Part shown: positions 27,496 to 35,804 of the stretch, piece after piece
Layout of the letters: every line of letters begins with the position of its first letter
Position numbering within the stretch: position 1 is the first letter of the stretch
DNA from: CAVZMO01 sp963776195
GTDB lineage: Bacteria > Nitrospirota > Thermodesulfovibrionia > Thermodesulfovibrionales > SM23-35
DNA: 64,000 nucleotides
Assembly (NCBI GenBank): GCA_963776195.1
Contig: CAVZMO010000053.1
Span: 1-64,000, forward strand
Direction: 5' to 3'
Made by a program: the position numbers and the translations under genes
The notes under the pieces: generated by a model
The model's input: only the letters and a program-made list of their open reading frames with translations
The model's database searches: none
What the model was told of the DNA's origin: nothing

Positions 27496-29457
27496 CTAGC
27501 GTAACAATAATACCAACGCGATTATGAAAAACGCTCCGGCTGCCATAAAAATCCCGTAGTGCTGCGCCAAACCCGTCTGGACCCTCCTCAATTTTTCGCT
27601 GAACTTTCCGATGGCGCCGGGCACACCATTGACAATGCCCTCTATAATCTTTGCGTCGGTAATAGCAACCATGACGTTACTCGCTATCCACAATGTAGGT
27701 TTTATTATCGTATAGTTATAAAGTTCATCAATATAATATTTGTGATAAAGGATGTTGTGTAATCCACTGAAGGTTTTCACTATCCTTTCCGGGAGATCGG
27801 TTTTTCTCAGATAAAGGAATGCTGCAAGTCCGAGTCCAAACAACGCGATACCGGTCGACAACGCCATCACACCCCATTCTTCCGCATGGGTAGCGTGAAA
27901 CTCCGGCTCTCCGACCACAGGTCTCAAAAACTCGGCAAAATGAGCGCCTCCGCCGAGGATCGGCGGTATACCGAACCATCCCGCCGCAACTGCGCCGACC
28001 GCAAGAAGCATCAGAGGTATGGTCATAACCTTTGGAGATTCGTGTATATGATGTTCACCGTAATGAGCGTCATGAGAGCCGTGAGAGCCGTGTTCTCCGT
28101 GGCGGACTCCACGATGTTCACCATGAAAAGTTAGGAATATAAGCCTGAATGTATATAACGGCGTGAATAGTGCGCCTGCCAGGGCGAGAACCCATACAAA
28201 TTTCCCTACAGAAGACCCTGAAGCATATGCAGACCATATGATCTCGTCTTTACTGAAGAATCCCGACAGACCCGGAAATCCTCCGGCGCTTAGACCCGCG
28301 ATCACAAAGACTGCATAGGTAATCGGCATGTATTTTTTCAGTCCGCCCATCTCCTGGATATCGTTCGTATGCACGGAATGGATTACGCTGCCCGCCGCCA
28401 GGAAGAGAAGTGCCTTAAAAAATGCGTGTGTGTAAAGATGGAAAATGCCAGCAGAGTAAGCTCCTACGCCGCACGCGACAAACATATAGCCTAAATGACT
28501 GCATGTCGAATAGGCGATTATCCTCTTGATATCATTCTGGGTAATAGCAATCGTCGCGGCAAAAAACATGGTCAATGCGCCGACAATCGCGACAGTATTC
28601 ATTGCCACTGCGGAAAGGTTGAATATCGGATTACACCTCGCAACCAGAAATACACCTGCCGTGACCATCGTTGCCGCGTGGATCAAGGCGCTGACAGGTG
28701 TGGGACCTTCCATTGCATCGGGAAGCCATACGTGAAGCGGAAGCTGCGCGGATTTTCCGACGGCGCCGCAGAAAAGCAGCAGGGCTATCAATGTCGGAAG
28801 GTCCACATTCCATCCCAAGAAATTCACAGTCTGCCCCACGATACCGGCGGCGTTGGCAAAGACCGGCGCATAATGGAGCGTTCCAAAGGTAAGGAATATC
28901 ATAAACACACCGATGCCGAATCCGAAGTCTCCGAACCTGTTCACAATAAAAGCCTTCTTGCCTGCGTCGGCGGCCGATTTCTTATTGAAGTAGTATCCGA
29001 TAAGGAAATATGAACAGAGGCCGACGCCCTCCCATCCGAAATAGAGCTGCAGAAAGTTATTGCCCATGACGAGCATCAGCATGCAGAAGGTAAAGAGGCT
29101 CATATATGCAAAGAACCTGTAATAGCCGGTATCTCCGTGCATATAGCCGACGGCATATATATGTATTAATGATGCGCACGTAGTGACAACCACCAGCATT
29201 ACCGCTGTGAGCGGATCGATAAGGAATCCCACAGAGACATTGAAGGTGCCCGAGGCTATCCAGGTGTAAAGGTCTTCATTGATGATCTTCCCTGCCATGA
29301 CCTGCGGCAGAACCCAAATTACAGTAACTAGCCATGAACCGACCACCGCCAGGATCGAAGGCCAGTGGGCCTTGTCCCGTAAGACTTCTTTCCCAAGAAG
29401 TATGTTGATCAAAAATGCTGCGAGCGGAAGAAACGGTATTAAAAGATAATATTTCAT
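27496..29457 (-). CDS. nuoL: NADH-quinone oxidoreductase subunit L
   Basis: A 653-residue polytopic antiporter-like subunit, the distal proton pump of complex I. Conserved segments include FGWEGVGLCSYFLIGYYF (helix 5 Glu), LPLHVWLPDAMEGPTPVSA and the lateral-helix C-terminus. A His-rich cytosolic loop (HGEHGSHGSHDAHYGEHH, about residues 446-465) is longer than in model enzymes and could bind metal or simply be a spacer. The gene sits 10 bases downstream of nuoK. Confidence 0.93.
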   Translation of the reverse strand: MKYYLLIPFLPLAAFLINILLGKEVLRDKAHWPSILAVVGSWLVTVIWVLPQVMAGKIINEDLYTWIASGTFNVSVGFLIDPLTAVMLVVVTTCASLIHIYAVGYMHGDTGYYRFFAYMSLFTFCMLMLVMGNNFLQLYFGWEGVGLCSYFLIGYYFNKKSAADAGKKAFIVNRFGDFGFGIGVFMIFLTFGTLHYAPVFANAAGIVGQTVNFLGWNVDLPTLIALLLFCGAVGKSAQLPLHVWLPDAMEGPTPVSALIHAATMVTAGVFLVARCNPIFNLSAVAMNTVAIVGALTMFFAATIAITQNDIKRIIAYSTCSHLGYMFVACGVGAYSAGIFHLYTHAFFKALLFLAAGSVIHSVHTNDIQEMGGLKKYMPITYAVFVIAGLSAGGFPGLSGFFSKDEIIWSAYASGSSVGKFVWVLALAGALFTPLYTFRLIFLTFHGEHRGVRHGEHGSHGSHDAHYGEHHIHESPKVMTIPLMLLAVGAVAAGWFGIPPILGGGAHFAEFLRPVVGEPEFHATHAEEWGVMALSTGIALFGLGLAAFLYLRKTDLPERIVKTFSGLHNILYHKYYIDELYNYTIIKPTLWIASNVMVAITDAKIIEGIVNGVPGAIGKFSEKLRRVQTGLAQHYGIFMAAGAFFIIALVLLLR

Positions 29458-29467
29458 AAATTGCTCC

Positions 29468-29770
29468 TCATCCCCGCATCTCTTTCACTTCATCTACATG
29501 CGCTGTAGCCTTGTTTCTGAATAAGGCTATGACGATCGCAAGCCCTATGGCGGCCTCTGCGGCGGCAACGGCAATGACAAAGAATGCGAGGATCTGTCCC
29601 CGCAAGTCCTGAAGATAGTGGCTTAGGGCTATGAGATTGATATTGACGGAATTCAGCATCAGTTCTATCGACATGAACATGATAATAATGTTTCTCCTCG
29701 AAACGAATCCGAAGACGCCTATCGCAAAGATCACCATACTGAGCAGCATGTACCAGCTTAACGGAACCAT
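29468..29770 (-). CDS. nuoK: NADH-quinone oxidoreductase subunit K
   Basis: A 100-residue three-helix membrane subunit of complex I. The two membrane Glu of the proton path are visible in MSIELMLNSVNIN and AAAEAAIGLAIV. It overlaps nuoJ by one base. Normal length. Confidence 0.93.
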   Translation of the reverse strand: MVPLSWYMLLSMVIFAIGVFGFVSRRNIIIMFMSIELMLNSVNINLIALSHYLQDLRGQILAFFVIAVAAAEAAIGLAIVIALFRNKATAHVDEVKEMRG

Positions 29771-30282
29771 TAGCCTTTAAGCCTCCTTTTTGCAAGCACT
29801 ATGGCCCCCACAATTGCCACGAGAAGTATCAATGACGCTATCTCAAACGGGTAAAGGTATTCCGTGTAGAGAAGCATTCCTAAAGCCTTCGTATGTGTTT
29901 CCTGCTTTATCAGCTCGATAGAATAGACTCCGGGAGGCGCAGCCACAAACGACCTGATCGACATAATAACGACCACCAGGAGGGCAACGGCGAAAGTGAA
30001 TCCCGTCGGTCCTGCCCCTATAAATCTGCTTATCCTTACTTCCTCTCTGAGATTCATCAGGAGGACGACAAAGAGGAACAGCACAAGTATGCCGCCTGCA
30101 TAAACAATCACCTGTATCGCTGCCAGGAATTCGGCATTCAGCAACAGATACAGACTTGCTATATGGAAGAAGAGGAGGAGCATCCAGAGCACGCTGTGGA
30201 CAGGGTTCTTCCTTGTTACGACGAGTATCGAAAAGAGGACCGTCGCAAATGCGAAATAGGCGAATAACAATTCCTGAACCAT
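29770..30282 (-). CDS. nuoJ: NADH-quinone oxidoreductase subunit J
   Basis: A 170-residue, five-helix membrane subunit of complex I. The third helix carries the conserved VIVYAGGILVLFLFVVLL pi-bulge motif that couples quinone reduction to pumping. It shares one base with both nuoK and nuoI, consistent with coupled translation. Confidence 0.93.
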   Translation of the reverse strand: MVQELLFAYFAFATVLFSILVVTRKNPVHSVLWMLLLFFHIASLYLLLNAEFLAAIQVIVYAGGILVLFLFVVLLMNLREEVRISRFIGAGPTGFTFAVALLVVVIMSIRSFVAAPPGVYSIELIKQETHTKALGMLLYTEYLYPFEIASLILLVAIVGAIVLAKRRLKG

Positions 30283-30809
30283 TATTTCTTACCTCTAAAT
30301 ACTGCCTGACCCGGAGGGGTTCCGAAATCCTCGGACATAGGCCGCCAGAATTTATTGAAATACACATCCCCCTTATTTCCAGGCATATAGTTGTCCCAGT
30401 TTGTTAGTAGCTTATCCTTTGTCAAAAGCAAATTTTCTTTTTTATAAACGGAGTATTCGTAGCTTTCGGTCAGCACTATAGCCCCATACGGACAAACCTC
30501 CATGCAGAAGCCGCAGTAGATACATCTCAATATATCCAATTCATAATTTGCAACCCTTCCCTCCGCTCTGGTGATCTTAATGCACTGCGAAGGACAGACC
30601 GTCGCACAAAGGCCGCAGCCGGTGCATTTTGCTTTTCCTTCCTTATTCTTTGCAAGTGCGTGCTGCCCCCTGAAACCGGGAGCTATCGTCCTTTTTTCCT
30701 TGGGATACTGTACGGTTACCGCGTGAGTGAACATCATTTTCAAGGTAAGGGCCATACCCTGCAATATTTCTATGAAAGTAAACCTTTTTACAATTTCCTT
30801 GACAGTCAC
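30282..30809 (-). CDS. nuoI: NADH-quinone oxidoreductase subunit I (2[4Fe-4S])
   Basis: A 175-residue peripheral-arm subunit holding clusters N6a and N6b. Both motifs are intact: CTGCGLCATVCPSQC and CIYCGFCMEVCPYGA. An amphipathic N-terminal helix (FIEILQGMALTLKMMF) anchors it to the membrane arm. It passes electrons to NuoB. Two bases after nuoH. Confidence 0.93.
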   Translation of the reverse strand: MTVKEIVKRFTFIEILQGMALTLKMMFTHAVTVQYPKEKRTIAPGFRGQHALAKNKEGKAKCTGCGLCATVCPSQCIKITRAEGRVANYELDILRCIYCGFCMEVCPYGAIVLTESYEYSVYKKENLLLTKDKLLTNWDNYMPGNKGDVYFNKFWRPMSEDFGTPPGQAVFRGKK

Positions 30810-30810
30810 C

Positions 30811-31875
30811 TTAGACTCCCTTTGTCATCAAGATTTTCACCAGGGCCGTTACCACGATATTCGCCAGTGCGACCGGTATGAGTACTTTCCAGCCGATCTT
30901 CATCACCTGGTCATACCTGTATCTCGGCACCGTTGCCCTTATCCAGTAATAGAAGAATATGAATGCATAGACCTTCATGAGGAACCATACAATGCCGGGC
31001 ACCACTTTTAAAAATGGGAGTACCGATGTGATATACCACGGCAACGTCCAGCCTCCGAGAAAACAGACCGTTGCCAGAGAAGCCATGATGATCATCGCGA
31101 TATATTCACCGAGGAAGAAGAGTGCAAACCTGAAGCTGCTGTATTCCGTAAAGTATCCGGCGACGAGCTCGCTCTCGGCCTCGGGCATATCGAAAGGCGT
31201 CCTGTTCGTCTCTGCTAATGCCGCAATAGTAAACACGAGAAAAGCTGCGATTTGAGGAATTACGTACATTCCGAAGACGGATGCCTCCTGGGCCTTTACG
31301 ATCTCCGTAAGGTTCAGGGACCCCGACATGATCATAACACCGACGAGGCTCAGCCCCATTGCGATCTCATAGCTTATCACCTGAGCAGATGACCTCAGGC
31401 CGCCGAGGAAGGCGTATTTGGAATTCGATGCCCAGCCGGATATGAATATGCCGTAAACGCCCATACCGGCAAAGGCGAATACCATCAGGAGGCCTATATT
31501 TACGTCTGGTGCAATTGCAAAATTAGAAGCAAATGGAATAAAGGAAAGATTCACCATTGCCGCTGCCATAAAAATGATCGGAGCGATGTAGAATACGGCT
31601 TTATCGGCTTCCGCAGGGATAATGTCTTCCTTAAAAAACAACTTGATACCGTCCGCAAAAGGCTGAAGAAGACCGTGCCAACCTACTCTCATAGGTCCGA
31701 GCCTCACCTGCATATGCCCGATGACCTTACGTTCAAAATACGTCGCATAAGCCACATGGAGTAACCCTACCGCGAGAACAACGACGATCTTGAGTATTAT
31801 GATTAATACGGTGATTCCGAATTTGATCAAGGCATCAAGAGTTGCGGGTGATATGATATTCGTAAGTGTATTCAT
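30811..31875 (-). CDS. nuoH: NADH-quinone oxidoreductase subunit H
   Basis: A 354-residue, eight-helix subunit that forms the quinone chamber with NuoB and NuoD. Conserved signatures: YFERKVIGHMQVRLGPMRVG, ADGIKLFFKEDIIPAEAD, and AETNRTPFDMPEAESELVAG with the charged E channel. It shares one base with nuoD. Confidence 0.94.
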   Translation of the reverse strand: MNTLTNIISPATLDALIKFGITVLIIILKIVVVLAVGLLHVAYATYFERKVIGHMQVRLGPMRVGWHGLLQPFADGIKLFFKEDIIPAEADKAVFYIAPIIFMAAAMVNLSFIPFASNFAIAPDVNIGLLMVFAFAGMGVYGIFISGWASNSKYAFLGGLRSSAQVISYEIAMGLSLVGVMIMSGSLNLTEIVKAQEASVFGMYVIPQIAAFLVFTIAALAETNRTPFDMPEAESELVAGYFTEYSSFRFALFFLGEYIAMIIMASLATVCFLGGWTLPWYITSVLPFLKVVPGIVWFLMKVYAFIFFYYWIRATVPRYRYDQVMKIGWKVLIPVALANIVVTALVKILMTKGV

Positions 31876-33335
31876 TATCTGTCACACTCTCCAAGCACGA
31901 TATCAATCGTGCCGATGTTTGCAATTACGTCCGCAACCAGGTGCCCCTTACACAGTCTCGGCAGAACGCCTGCGTGCACAAATGACGGCGCCCTCAACCT
32001 CATCCTGAAAGGTTTTCCCGAGCCGTCACTCACAAAATAAAAACCGAGTTCGCCCTTGGGGACTTCGGTTGCCACATATAGTTCCCCTTCGGGCACCTTC
32101 GGCCCTTTCTTAACGAATTCGAAGTGCCTAACCATATATTCTGCGGCTTTAGCGATCTCTTCCGGCATGGGGCCGGCGGCCAATTCCTTTAGCTGCTCTT
32201 CGCTCATGCCCTTGCCGCCGGGTATAAGCTTTAATGCCTTGAATTTACAGGTCACAAAACAGTTCCCACAGCCCAGACACATATCCTGCTTGATCGCGTG
32301 CGGTTTCTTCTTCTCGCCGAAGATGGCCTTGGCAGGACATGCCCTCAGGCACATGCCGCAACCCTTGCAGACTTTTTCTTCGATCACATAGGCCAGCTCT
32401 TTCGTAGGATGCGTGATCGGCATCATCATATCTTTCGGCTGGAGGGTGAATTTCGGTGCATCGGCCATAACAGGACCTGTAGGCAATTTTTCGATCAACT
32501 GCCTGATTATGTTGTTCGACTGCCTCATTTCCAGCATCCTGCAACGGTATCTGTCATAGGTATCACCTGTAGTGCCGATAGGTACTTCAAAATCAACCTT
32601 GTCATATGCGTCATAGGGCATGTGTTTTCTTATATCATAGGCAACACCGGATCCCCTCAGCGTCGGTCCCGTCATTCCCCAGTTCACCGCCTCTTCCGCT
32701 GAAATCACACCGATACCTACAGTCCTCTGGAGCCATATCCTGTTCTGATCGATCAGCGTCTCATATTCCAGAATCCTCGACGGGAACTCGTCCGTGAATT
32801 TCCATAGACTGTCGAGAAATTCCTGCGGGACATCGTTCCTTACGCCCCCTACCCTCGGGTAAGTGACGGTGAGCCTCGCGCCGCAGATCATCTCATACAG
32901 GTCGAGGATCCATTCTCTCTCCCTGAAGCAGTAGATAAATACGGTCATGGCGCCGATATCAAGGGCATGGGTCGCAAGCCAGAGGAGATGGTTCGCTATT
33001 CTCGACATCTCTCCGACTATCGTCCTTATGAACTTTGCCCTCTCGGGCGCCTCTATACCGAACAGTTTTTCGACGGCAACGCAATAGCCGATGTTATTCG
33101 ACATCGCCGATACATAATCCATTCTGTCCGTCAGCGGGAGGGCTTGGTAGTAACTCAAACTCTCTCCGAGCTTTTCGATGCCGCGGTGGAGATATCCGAC
33201 ATGGGGAGTGACCTTCACGACCGTTTCGCCGTCTATATCAAGGACGAGCCGCAAGACACCGTGTGTGGCAGGATGCTGCGGACCCATATTGACATTCAGT
33301 TCCCTTGTCTCGAAGATCTTTTCTACCTGGTCCAT
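31875..33335 (-). CDS. nuoD: NADH-quinone oxidoreductase subunit D with inserted ferredoxin domain
   Basis: A 486-residue 49-kDa subunit, about 80 residues longer than usual. The normal fold is complete: NMGPQHPATHGVLRLVLDIDG at the N-terminus with the quinone-site His and GTIDIVLGECDR at the C-terminus. Residues about 310-398 (bases 32142-32408) are an insert absent from model enzymes. It holds two [4Fe-4S] motifs, CKGCGMCLRACP (C323, C326, C329, C333) and CLGCGNCFVTC (C353, C356, C359, C363), followed by a linker rich in Glu and Lys. Homology resumes at RHFEFVKKGPKVPEGELYVA. The operon has no nuoE, F or G, so this insert could be the electron entry site for ferredoxin. The frame is open throughout, so it is not an assembly join of two genes. 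Confidence 0.92.
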   Translation of the reverse strand: MDQVEKIFETRELNVNMGPQHPATHGVLRLVLDIDGETVVKVTPHVGYLHRGIEKLGESLSYYQALPLTDRMDYVSAMSNNIGYCVAVEKLFGIEAPERAKFIRTIVGEMSRIANHLLWLATHALDIGAMTVFIYCFREREWILDLYEMICGARLTVTYPRVGGVRNDVPQEFLDSLWKFTDEFPSRILEYETLIDQNRIWLQRTVGIGVISAEEAVNWGMTGPTLRGSGVAYDIRKHMPYDAYDKVDFEVPIGTTGDTYDRYRCRMLEMRQSNNIIRQLIEKLPTGPVMADAPKFTLQPKDMMMPITHPTKELAYVIEEKVCKGCGMCLRACPAKAIFGEKKKPHAIKQDMCLGCGNCFVTCKFKALKLIPGGKGMSEEQLKELAAGPMPEEIAKAAEYMVRHFEFVKKGPKVPEGELYVATEVPKGELGFYFVSDGSGKPFRMRLRAPSFVHAGVLPRLCKGHLVADVIANIGTIDIVLGECDR

Positions 33336-33336
33336 A

Positions 33337-33918
33337 TCACCCTTCCCACTCGAATTCTTTTAATTCTTTTGACCTCTTGAGGACCTCAATAAATCCCGGC
33401 CAGTCCTTTTCGAGTTCAGGGCCTTGTAACGGATAATCCTTCCTTAACGGATGCCCTTCCCAGTCTTCGGGCATGAGAATCCTCCTCAGGTCGGGATGTC
33501 CGTCAAACACGACGCCGAACATATCGTAACATTCCCGTTCGTGCCAATCGGCTCCGGCCCAGATGGGAACCACGGAACTGATCTTCGTATCGTTTTCAGG
33601 GACCTGGGCCCTGATACGGATGTGATGACGAAATCTTGTAGAATAAAGGTTATAGACAACCTCGAACCTGACATCTTTTTTCTTGAGATAATCAACAGCG
33701 GTGAGGTCCTGGAGATGGTCCAAGCTCAAAAACGGCTCATCGTGGAGATATTTCAGGATCGGGATTATCTGTTCCTTCTTGACGATGACGGAAACCTGAT
33801 CTCTGAATTCGGCGACATCGACCACCTGTTCCGGAAATTTTTCCTTTATCTTTTCTGCTATATCTTTTGGGTTTAGTCCTGCGGGGAATATCGAAATTCT
33901 TACTTCCGTTACCGCCAT
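33337..33918 (-). CDS. nuoC: NADH-quinone oxidoreductase subunit C
   Basis: The 30-kDa peripheral subunit, 193 residues from the ATG at 33918. That ATG is preferred because GAGGTGGAG precedes it; a GTG nine bases earlier is possible. The signature ERECYDMFGVVFDGHPDLRRILMP is complete. It is separate from NuoD, not fused. It overlaps the nuoB end by about 10 bases. Confidence 0.92.
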   Translation of the reverse strand: MAVTEVRISIFPAGLNPKDIAEKIKEKFPEQVVDVAEFRDQVSVIVKKEQIIPILKYLHDEPFLSLDHLQDLTAVDYLKKKDVRFEVVYNLYSTRFRHHIRIRAQVPENDTKISSVVPIWAGADWHERECYDMFGVVFDGHPDLRRILMPEDWEGHPLRKDYPLQGPELEKDWPGFIEVLKRSKELKEFEWEG

Positions 33919-34427
33919 GGACTCCACCTCGCCTTTTCTTTTCTGATCTTTTCCTGAAGCATTATCAACCCCTCAAGCAATGTCTCGGGCCTCGGGGGAC
34001 AACCGGGTACATATACGTCAACGGGAAGAAAAGAATCACATCCCTGGACAGTACTGTAAGTTTTGAAAACCCCTCCCGTGCACGCACAGCTTCCCATAGC
34101 AATCACATACCTCGGTTCCGGGATCTGGTCATAAACCCTTCTGACGACAGGGGCCATCTTCTTTGTGACGGTGCCTGCCACAATCACGCAGTCCGCCTGT
34201 CTCGGCGAACCCCTGAAAATGATGCCGAACCGGTCTAAATCATTATGGGCTGCGCCTGCCGCCATCATCTCTATAGCACAGCAGGCGAGACCGAAAGTGG
34301 TCGGCCACATTGAAGACAACCTTCCCCAGTTAATAATCTTGTCGAAGGAGGTTATGATGATATTCGGGGGTAATATCTTTACGTCTTCTTCCACCTGAAT
34401 AAGTCCCATGGCTGATGTATCGATCAT
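33909..34427 (-). CDS. nuoB: NADH-quinone oxidoreductase subunit B
   Basis: A 172-residue subunit carrying the terminal cluster N2. All four ligand Cys are seen: the CC pair in FGLACCAIEMM, Cys in MGSCACTGG and Cys in VPGCPPRPE. The frame is open further upstream into nuoA, but the ATG at 34427 has a strong SD (GAGAGGTGGG) and gives the family N-terminus, so I use it. Confidence 0.92.
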   Translation of the reverse strand: MIDTSAMGLIQVEEDVKILPPNIIITSFDKIINWGRLSSMWPTTFGLACCAIEMMAAGAAHNDLDRFGIIFRGSPRQADCVIVAGTVTKKMAPVVRRVYDQIPEPRYVIAMGSCACTGGVFKTYSTVQGCDSFLPVDVYVPGCPPRPETLLEGLIMLQEKIRKEKARWSPWR

Positions 34428-34443
34428 TTCCCACCTCTCATTC

Positions 34444-34815
34444 TTAATCCCATTCAAAGGCCTCTTTCTTCCAGGCATAAACATACCCGACCAGCAGTAT
34501 CGCGATAAAAAGCACCATCTCCAGAAAAGCATACATTCCGATTTTGTCGAATACTATTGCCCAGGGATAAAGAAAAATTGCTTCCACATCGAAAACAACG
34601 AATAACATGGCGATGATATAAAACCGGATCGAAAATCTGTAGCGGGGCTCACCGGTCGGAGTGATACCGGATTCATAGGGCATAAGCTTTTCGTAGTATG
34701 GTTTTTTCGGCCTGAAAATCATGCCGAGAAGAAGTGCGCCGAACCCAAAGGCCGTCGCGATCATAATGAAAATAAGAACCGGCAAATACTCTGATGGTAA
34801 ATACGTTCCTGGCAT
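34444..34815 (-). CDS. nuoA: NADH-quinone oxidoreductase subunit A
   Basis: A 123-residue three-helix subunit, first gene of the operon. The loop motif YESGITPTGEPRYRFSIRFY matches the family, as does VFDVEAIFLYPWAI. No Shine-Dalgarno sequence precedes the ATG, and the best promoter places transcription start only a few bases before it, so the mRNA may be leaderless. Confidence 0.92.
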   Translation of the reverse strand: MPGTYLPSEYLPVLIFIMIATAFGFGALLLGMIFRPKKPYYEKLMPYESGITPTGEPRYRFSIRFYIIAMLFVVFDVEAIFLYPWAIVFDKIGMYAFLEMVLFIAILLVGYVYAWKKEAFEWD

Positions 34816-34825
34816 AAGCAGAAAT

Positions 34826-34855
34826 GTTATACTGAAAAGCGAATACTCTTGTCAA
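34826..34855 (-). promoter_or_regulatory. sigma70-type promoter of the nuo operon
   Basis: On the minus strand, TTGACA (34855-34850) and TATAAC (34831-34826) are separated by 18 bases. Transcription would start near 34819, about four bases before the nuoA ATG at 34815. Prediction from consensus match. Confidence 0.55.
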
Positions 34856-34966
34856 GTAAAAAATGGAGTTAAGGAAAAAGATTTATATTTTTTTAAAAAA
34901 ATAGTCCGACGTTCATGTATATAATATGTGGTATCATCCAGATCTATAAAAAGGAAGGAGATTTTG

Positions 34967-35803
34967 ATGTTTAAAATCTTAGAAAAGCAGGAGCTTTCGG
35001 ATTTAGTCACGTTATTCGAAATCGAAGCAAGGGATATCGCAAAAAAGGCAAAGGCGGGTAATTTCTTCGCCCTGAGAATCCATGAGCAGGGAGAAAGAAT
35101 ACCTCTGACGATCGCTGATTATGATAGAGATAAGGGAACGATAACCACGGTCTTCCAGAAGATGGGCAAGACGACGTACCACCTGGCTTCTTTGAACGAG
35201 GGTGACTATATATTGGATGTGATAGGCCCGCTCGGGGTCCCTTCCCATATCAATAATTTCGGCAAGGTCGTCTGCGTCGGCGGAGGCGTCGGTATCGCGC
35301 CGACATACCCGATAGCCAGGGCATTAAAAGAAGCCGGCAACGTCGTAATTTCCATTATCGGTGCGAGGACGAAAGACCTCATTTTCTGGGAAGACAAAAT
35401 GCGCGGGGTATCCGACGAGTTGATCGTCGTGACGGACGACGGTTCTCACGGGCGGAAAGCGGTCGTGACCGCTCCGCTGGATGAACTCTTGCGTGAAGAA
35501 AAGGGCATTGAACTGGTTTATGCAATCGGACCGGCCATCATGATGAAATTTGTCTGCATAACAACGGAAAAACACCATGCGAAAACAATTGTCAGCCTGA
35601 ATTCGATTATGGTTGACGCCACAGGCATGTGCGGCGCCTGCAGATGTGAAGTCAATGGAGAAACAAAGTTTGCCTGTGTCGACGGTCCTGAATTTGACGG
35701 GCATAAAGTTGATTTTAATCTCCTGATGTCAAGGCAGAGGATGTACGTTGACGAAGAAAAAATAGCCTTCGAACGGTATAAAAAACAGACGGAGGTCCAA
35801 TAG
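34967..35803 (+). CDS. nfnA: NfnA/SudB-like ferredoxin:NADP+ oxidoreductase subunit (FAD, [2Fe-2S])
   Basis: A 278-residue FAD/NAD-binding subunit related to dihydroorotate dehydrogenase electron-transfer subunits. The FAD-binding barrel is at residues 1-95, an NAD-binding fold follows (VCVGGGVGIAPTYPIARAL), and a C-terminal [2Fe-2S] site reads GMCGACRCEV with a fourth Cys in FACVDGPEFD. Size and order match the small subunit of NfnAB, the electron-bifurcating NADH-dependent ferredoxin:NADP+ oxidoreductase. The start at 34967 has an ideal AAGGAAGGAG. It precedes nfnB by one base and is divergent from the nuo operon. A sulfide dehydrogenase role of the same family is an alternative. Confidence 0.8.
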   Translation: MFKILEKQELSDLVTLFEIEARDIAKKAKAGNFFALRIHEQGERIPLTIADYDRDKGTITTVFQKMGKTTYHLASLNEGDYILDVIGPLGVPSHINNFGKVVCVGGGVGIAPTYPIARALKEAGNVVISIIGARTKDLIFWEDKMRGVSDELIVVTDDGSHGRKAVVTAPLDELLREEKGIELVYAIGPAIMMKFVCITTEKHHAKTIVSLNSIMVDATGMCGACRCEVNGETKFACVDGPEFDGHKVDFNLLMSRQRMYVDEEKIAFERYKKQTEVQ

Positions 35804-35804
35804 C

